From Prevotellaceae bacterium (lineage in GTDB: Bacteria > Bacteroidota > Bacteroidia > Bacteroidales > Bacteroidaceae), in the NCBI GenBank assembly GCA_022763905.1, contig JALERS010000011.1, forward strand, positions 1 through 32,723: DNA of 32,723 nucleotides. Reading direction: 5' to 3'. Made by a program: the position numbers and the translations under genes. Below the pieces are notes generated by a model, which did not search any database, was not told the DNA's origin, and saw nothing but the letters and a program-made list of their open reading frames with translations. Positions 28,244 to 32,723 of this stretch are shown one piece after another (the stretch's first letter is position 1; every line of letters begins with the position of its first letter).

Positions 28244-28981
28244 ATGAAACAAGAGACGTTTCTCATCAAGAGCAATAAGGAGATAGCCCCTCATGTTTAT
28301 GAGATGCATCTGGAAGGCGATACTTCTTCTCTCCATGCTGGACAGTTTGTCAATATAGCCATTGACGGACTCTACTTGAGGCGTCCCATTTCAGTATGTG
28401 ACGCAGAAGGAAATGATGTAACCCTTCTTTATAAGGAAATAGGCAAGGGTACACACATGATGTCCAAGATGGAAGCAGGACAGCAACTGGATGTTCTCAA
28501 CGAACTGGGCAATGGTTTTCAGACCCACCTCTCTCCGCAGAAGACAATATTGCTTGCCGGAGGAGGCATTGGTATCGCCCCCCTCTACCTTTTGGCCAAA
28601 AACCTTAAGGCAGCTGGCCATAAAGTCCATGTAGCCCTATGCTTCAACAAAGCCTCCGAAATATTCTATCAGGAAGCCTTTGAACAATTGGACATCATCG
28701 TCCATATTGTCACCGCCGATGGCAGCAAGGGATGCAAAGGATTCATCACCCATTTTCTACAATCAGTATCCATCCCGTTTGACTATTTCTATGCCTGCGG
28801 CCCCATGCCTATGCTCAAGGCCTTGTGTCAGGAAACAGATATTCCAGGAGAAGTAAGTCTGGAAGCCCGTATGGGATGTGGTTTCGGTATTTGTATGGGT
28901 TGTTCCATCAGGACCACCCATGGTTACAAGCGTGTATGCAAAGAAGGACCTGTATTTAAAAAGGAGGAACTCATATGGTAA
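28244..28981 (+). CDS. pyrK: Dihydroorotate dehydrogenase electron transfer subunit
   Basis: 245 aa; LRRPISVCD, LLAGGGIGIAPLYLLA, C-terminal [2Fe-2S] ligands CGFGICMGCSIRTTHGYKRVC. Confidence 0.94.
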   Translation: MKQETFLIKSNKEIAPHVYEMHLEGDTSSLHAGQFVNIAIDGLYLRRPISVCDAEGNDVTLLYKEIGKGTHMMSKMEAGQQLDVLNELGNGFQTHLSPQKTILLAGGGIGIAPLYLLAKNLKAAGHKVHVALCFNKASEIFYQEAFEQLDIIVHIVTADGSKGCKGFITHFLQSVSIPFDYFYACGPMPMLKALCQETDIPGEVSLEARMGCGFGICMGCSIRTTHGYKRVCKEGPVFKKEELIW

Positions 28982-29889
28982 ATCGTCTGTCCACTCATTT
29001 GGGAAATGTTTGTCTTGACAATCCTGTTATTCCTGCCAGCGGCACCTTCGGCTTCGGGTTGGAAATGGCAGAGATTTATGACATCAACCTATTGGGATCT
29101 ATTTCCATCAAAGGCACTACCCGAGAAGCTCGCTACGGCAACCCCTTGCCGCGTATAGCAGAAGCAACTTCTGGCATACTCAATTCAGTCGGCTTGCAGA
29201 ATCCGGGTGTGGATGCAGTCATTGCAGAGGAGCTCCCCAAGTTGCGTCAGGTGTTCCACAAACCTATTATCAGCAACATCAGCGGTTTTTCCATTGAAGA
29301 CTATACCGAAGCCTGCCAAAAGATGAATGGAGAAGAACAGGTAGAGATTATCGAAGTCAATGTCTCCTGTCCCAATGTCCACCATGGTGGCATGGCATTC
29401 GGCACATCTCCCGATATGGCAGCCCGTGTCACCAAGGCTGTCAAGGAAGTAACCACCAAGCCCGTCTTTATCAAACTCAGTCCCAATGTGACCGACATTG
29501 TCAGTATTGCCAAAGCCTGCGAAGAAGCAGGAGCTGACGGCCTAACACTTGTCAACACATTCCTGGGTATGCGTATTGACATTACTCGCCGCCAACCCAT
29601 ATTGGCACAGAAAGTAGGTGGCTATTCAGGTCCTGCCATATTCCCCATTGCCCTACGCATGGTATGGCAAGTAGCCCAGGCATGTCATATTCCCATTATC
29701 GGATGTGGCGGAGTTTCTACGGCAGAAGATGTCATAGAAATGATGATGGCAGGAGCTTCTGCCGTACAGGTGGGTTCTGAAAACCTTCGGGAACCTTATG
29801 CTTGCAAGAACATCATTGACCATCTGTTACCTACTATGGATGCCCTGCACATAGACCGGCTGGAAGACATTATCGGTATCATTCACTAA
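28975..29889 (+). CDS. pyrD: Dihydroorotate dehydrogenase, class 1B catalytic subunit
   Basis: 304 aa; [28 protein letters not shown] with catalytic Cys; overlaps pyrK by 7 nt. Confidence 0.95.
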   Translation: MVNRLSTHLGNVCLDNPVIPASGTFGFGLEMAEIYDINLLGSISIKGTTREARYGNPLPRIAEATSGILNSVGLQNPGVDAVIAEELPKLRQVFHKPIISNISGFSIEDYTEACQKMNGEEQVEIIEVNVSCPNVHHGGMAFGTSPDMAARVTKAVKEVTTKPVFIKLSPNVTDIVSIAKACEEAGADGLTLVNTFLGMRIDITRRQPILAQKVGGYSGPAIFPIALRMVWQVAQACHIPIIGCGGVSTAEDVIEMMMAGASAVQVGSENLREPYACKNIIDHLLPTMDALHIDRLEDIIGIIH

Positions 29890-29912
29890 TCTATTCTCCA
29901 ATACACTATATC

Positions 29913-30614
29913 ATGGCAAAAGATGTTATTATAGCCTGCGATTTCAGCAATGCTGCTGACACATTGGCTTTTCTGGACAAGTTCACCGATGTCAAACCCT
30001 TTGTCAAAATCGGCATGGAACTCTACTATGCGGAAGGTCCTGCCATTGTCAGGGAAATCAAGAAACGAGGACATAAAATATTCCTGGACCTCAAACTGCA
30101 TGACATTCCCAATACGGTCAAGAAGGCCATGAAGGTATTGTCACAATTAGACATAGACATGTGTAATGTCCATGCTTCTGGAACCATCGAAATGATGAAA
30201 GCGGCTCTTGAAGGCCTGATAAGAGAAGATGGCACACGTCCGCTTCTCATTGCTGTCACCCAACTCACCAGTACCAGCGAAGAAGCCATGAGACAACAAC
30301 TTCTCATCAATGCTTCCATGAAGGACACCGTAGCCCAATATGCAAAAAACACAAAGGAAGCTGGTCTTGATGGTATCGTCTGCTCTCCGCTTGAAGCAGC
30401 TGTTGTCAAAGACATCTGCGGACAAGATTTCCTGACCATCACTCCCGGCATTCGATTTGCTGATGCTGCCAAAGATGATCAGGTACGCATTACTACCCCC
30501 TCTAAAGCCAGAGAAATCGGTTCTGACTTTATTGTCGTAGGGCGTCCTATCACAGCAGCTACTGACCCTGTAGCCTCTTATAAGAGATGTGTAACTGATT
30601 TCCTGGGAAACTAA
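29913..30614 (+). CDS. pyrF: Orotidine-5'-phosphate decarboxylase (short type)
   Basis: 233 aa; [54 protein letters not shown]. Confidence 0.95.
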   Translation: MAKDVIIACDFSNAADTLAFLDKFTDVKPFVKIGMELYYAEGPAIVREIKKRGHKIFLDLKLHDIPNTVKKAMKVLSQLDIDMCNVHASGTIEMMKAALEGLIREDGTRPLLIAVTQLTSTSEEAMRQQLLINASMKDTVAQYAKNTKEAGLDGIVCSPLEAAVVKDICGQDFLTITPGIRFADAAKDDQVRITTPSKAREIGSDFIVVGRPITAATDPVASYKRCVTDFLGN

Positions 30615-30634
30615 AACCTCTAAACACTCATACC

Positions 30635-31267
30635 ATGACAGAGAAAGAATATGCCAAGGACCTCCTTTCCATCGGAGCTGTATTCCTGCGTCCTGAACAA
30701 CCATTTACTTGGGCAAGTGGTATCAAGAGCCCAATCTACTGTGATAACCGCCTGACATTGTCAGCTCCCGAAGTACGTAATCATATTGAAGAAGGCATTG
30801 CAGCATCCGTCAGCGAACACTTTCCTGAAGCAGAAATGCTGATGGGAACTTCTACTGCAGGTATTGCCCATGCAGCTATTGCCGCTACTCTACTGGATAT
30901 GCCCATGGGATATGTACGCAGCAGTGCCAAAGACCATGGCAGAACCAACCGCATTGAAGGAAGAATGGAACCCGGAACGAAGGTTGTCGTCATAGAAGAC
31001 CTTATCTCCACGGGAGGCAGTTGTATTGAAGTTGTGGAAGCACTTAGAGAAGCAGGTGCAGAGGTTCTCGGCATTGTAAGCATCTTCACTTATGGCATGC
31101 AGAAAGGTATTGACAGAATTGCGGCTGCCCATACAGTCAACTATTCCCTGTCCAATCTGGATGCTTTAGTAGAAGCCGCTGTTGAGGAAAACTACATTGC
31201 ACCTGAATGGAAAGACCGTATCATTGCCTTCAGGAACAATCCGTCAGATGAAAGTTGGATAAAATGA
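30635..31267 (+). CDS. pyrE: Orotate phosphoribosyltransferase
   Basis: 210 aa; GAVFLRPEQPFTWASGIKSPIYCDNRLTLS, VVVIEDLISTGGSCIEVVEAL. Confidence 0.96.
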   Translation: MTEKEYAKDLLSIGAVFLRPEQPFTWASGIKSPIYCDNRLTLSAPEVRNHIEEGIAASVSEHFPEAEMLMGTSTAGIAHAAIAATLLDMPMGYVRSSAKDHGRTNRIEGRMEPGTKVVVIEDLISTGGSCIEVVEALREAGAEVLGIVSIFTYGMQKGIDRIAAAHTVNYSLSNLDALVEAAVEENYIAPEWKDRIIAFRNNPSDESWIK

Positions 31268-31279
31268 AGTTAACTCCTT

Positions 31280-32362
31280 ATGAAACACCTCATTGACCCC
31301 ACAGACCTCACCCTTGAGGAAACCAACGAGATTATTGCACTGGCAGAAGACATCATTGCCCATCATGATCATTATACCGAACGGATGAAAGGGCGCAAGC
31401 TGGCTACTCTCTTCTATGAGCCCTCCACCCGAACGCGACTCAGTTTTACCGCTGCCATGATGGAACTTGGAGGAAACGTATTGGGATTTTCCGATGCCAA
31501 GAATTCATCAGTCTCCAAGGGAGAAACAGTGGAAGATACCGTCCGTGTTGTCAGTAATTTTGCCGACATCATTGCCATGCGGCATCCTATTGAAGGAGCC
31601 CCACTCGTTGCTTCTGAAGTGTCTGAAGTACCTATCATCAATGCTGGTGACGGCTCTCACAGCCATCCCACGCAGACTCTTACAGACCTGCTGACTATCA
31701 AGCGTGAACTGGGACACATTGACAATATTACTATAGGCTTCTGCGGAGACCTCCGCTTCGGTCGTACTGTCCACTCTCTTATTAAGGCTTTATCCCGTTA
31801 CAAAGGAATCAAAGTCATACTCATCGCTCCCGACACCTTACGCTTGCCCGATTATATCAAGCAGGATGTGTGCGACCGTCTAGGCATTCAGTATAAAGAA
31901 GTGGATACTTTGGAAGAAGCTATTCCTCATCTGGACGTATTGTATATGACTCGCGTACAGAAGGAACGCTTCTTGGACGAAGATGACTATGACCGTGTAA
32001 AGGATAGTTTTGTCCTTGATGCAGCCCGCATGAAATTAGCACAACCTCACATGACTGTCTTGCATCCTCTTCCCAGAGTCAATGAAATCCTCAAGGAGGT
32101 AGATGATGACCCTCGTGCTGCTTATTTCCGCCAGGTAGGCAACGGCAAGATAGTACGTATGGCTTTAATCTGCAAACTGCTGGAATGGAAGAATGACAAC
32201 CGTCATCCTATGCCTACCCCCAAAAAGCAAACAATGGTTATGGAGAAAATTCGTTGTCATAATTCCAAATGCATTTGCAACAACGAAGACATCCGTCCCA
32301 GATTCTATGACTCGGCAGACGGAGTCACTCGTTGCTTCTATTGCGATACCAAAGTGAAATAA
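31280..32362 (+). CDS. pyrB: Aspartate carbamoyltransferase with fused C-terminal PyrI-type zinc module
   Basis: Catalytic LFYEPSTRTRLSF, MRHPIEGAP, GDGSHSHPTQTLTDLLTI, HPLPRVNEI; tail RCHNSKC...RCFYC (C-x4-C...C-x2-C) in the same uninterrupted frame. Confidence 0.94.
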   Translation: MKHLIDPTDLTLEETNEIIALAEDIIAHHDHYTERMKGRKLATLFYEPSTRTRLSFTAAMMELGGNVLGFSDAKNSSVSKGETVEDTVRVVSNFADIIAMRHPIEGAPLVASEVSEVPIINAGDGSHSHPTQTLTDLLTIKRELGHIDNITIGFCGDLRFGRTVHSLIKALSRYKGIKVILIAPDTLRLPDYIKQDVCDRLGIQYKEVDTLEEAIPHLDVLYMTRVQKERFLDEDDYDRVKDSFVLDAARMKLAQPHMTVLHPLPRVNEILKEVDDDPRAAYFRQVGNGKIVRMALICKLLEWKNDNRHPMPTPKKQTMVMEKIRCHNSKCICNNEDIRPRFYDSADGVTRCFYCDTKVK

Positions 32363-32382
32363 TCAGTTATCCTACCTTTTCT

Positions 32383-32429
32383 CCGGCTCTCCTTCCTTTA
32401 TATTTTGGGGAAAGAGAGCCGGTTTTGTT
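32383..32429 (+). terminator. Intrinsic terminator of the pyr operon
   Basis: CCGGCTCTC (32383-32391) / GAGAGCCGG (32414-32422), then TTTTGTT. Confidence 0.85.
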
Positions 32430-32432
32430 ATT

Positions 32433-32535
32433 CCTGACTTCGTCAATGCGCCACCCGAACCACCCAATTATTCTATCTAACTCACTGAATATCATTATGC
32501 GCTATATGATGGCGCACAAAAATGATGAAGTCAGG
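32433..32535. repeat. Imperfect long inverted repeat (~103 bp element)
   Basis: CCTGACTTCGTCA (32433-32445) vs TGATGAAGTCAGG (32523-32535), 12/13 plus one G:T; nested TGCGCC (32447-32452) / GGCGCA (32511-32516). Confidence 0.6.
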
Positions 32536-32723
32536 TAATATAAAGATATCTGTTGCACCTTTGCACAATATCTGTTCATCATATATATATAGCGTCTCTG
32601 AGATTTTAGATACAATATGAACTATCTTATGACTACTTTAGAGGAAAATATAAATAGTCAAAGAGAAAAACATAATAGTATCTCTATCTTTATTCTATCT
32701 ATTAATTCTCAGTAAATCATTAA

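Noticed and set aside
32332-32538. 68-aa ORF after pyrB
   Set aside because: Begins inside pyrB and runs through the operon terminator; no domain signal.
1-32723. CRISPR arrays, tRNAs/rRNAs, integrases or transposases, phage or defence genes
   Set aside because: Nothing matching these was seen in the sequence or ORF track.

Overview
The window looks like a Bacteroidales chromosome: TAnnTTTG -7 promoter elements, T9SS-like C-terminal tails, BACON-like and DUF4254/DUF4491-type proteins. No tRNA, rRNA, CRISPR or transposase was seen. From left to right it holds: a partial SLC13/DASS symporter (-); a stand-alone B3/B4-domain protein (+); a DUF4254 protein (-); pdxB (+); a minus-strand block (argS, viroplasmin-type RNase H, MsbA-like ABC exporter, LtaS-like phosphoglycerol transferase, a tiny T9SS-tailed protein, a secreted LamG-GDPD phosphodiesterase); Lrp/AsnC plus DUF4491; an M19 dipeptidase with a degenerate N-terminal GATase-like domain; an M28 glutaminyl cyclase-like lipoprotein; SufE; three secreted proteins (Ig-like/ricin-like T9SS protein, BACON-metallophosphoesterase, PepC-like C1 peptidase); and a complete de novo UMP operon, pyrC-carA-carB-pyrK-pyrD-pyrF-pyrE-pyrB. 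The most interesting signals are in the pyr operon. (1) Its protein types and gene order look Firmicutes-like rather than typical of Bacteroidales. (2) Its 5' leader has a promoter element, a 63-codon in-frame leader ORF, a T-rich tract and an intrinsic terminator inside the leader ORF, an architecture like the E. coli pyrL-pyrBI UTP-sensing attenuator. (3) PyrB carries a C-terminal fusion of only the four-Cys zinc module of PyrI, without the nucleotide-binding allosteric domain, and no separate pyrI is in the operon. All calls come from reading the sequence and ORF track; no searches or folding programs were run.
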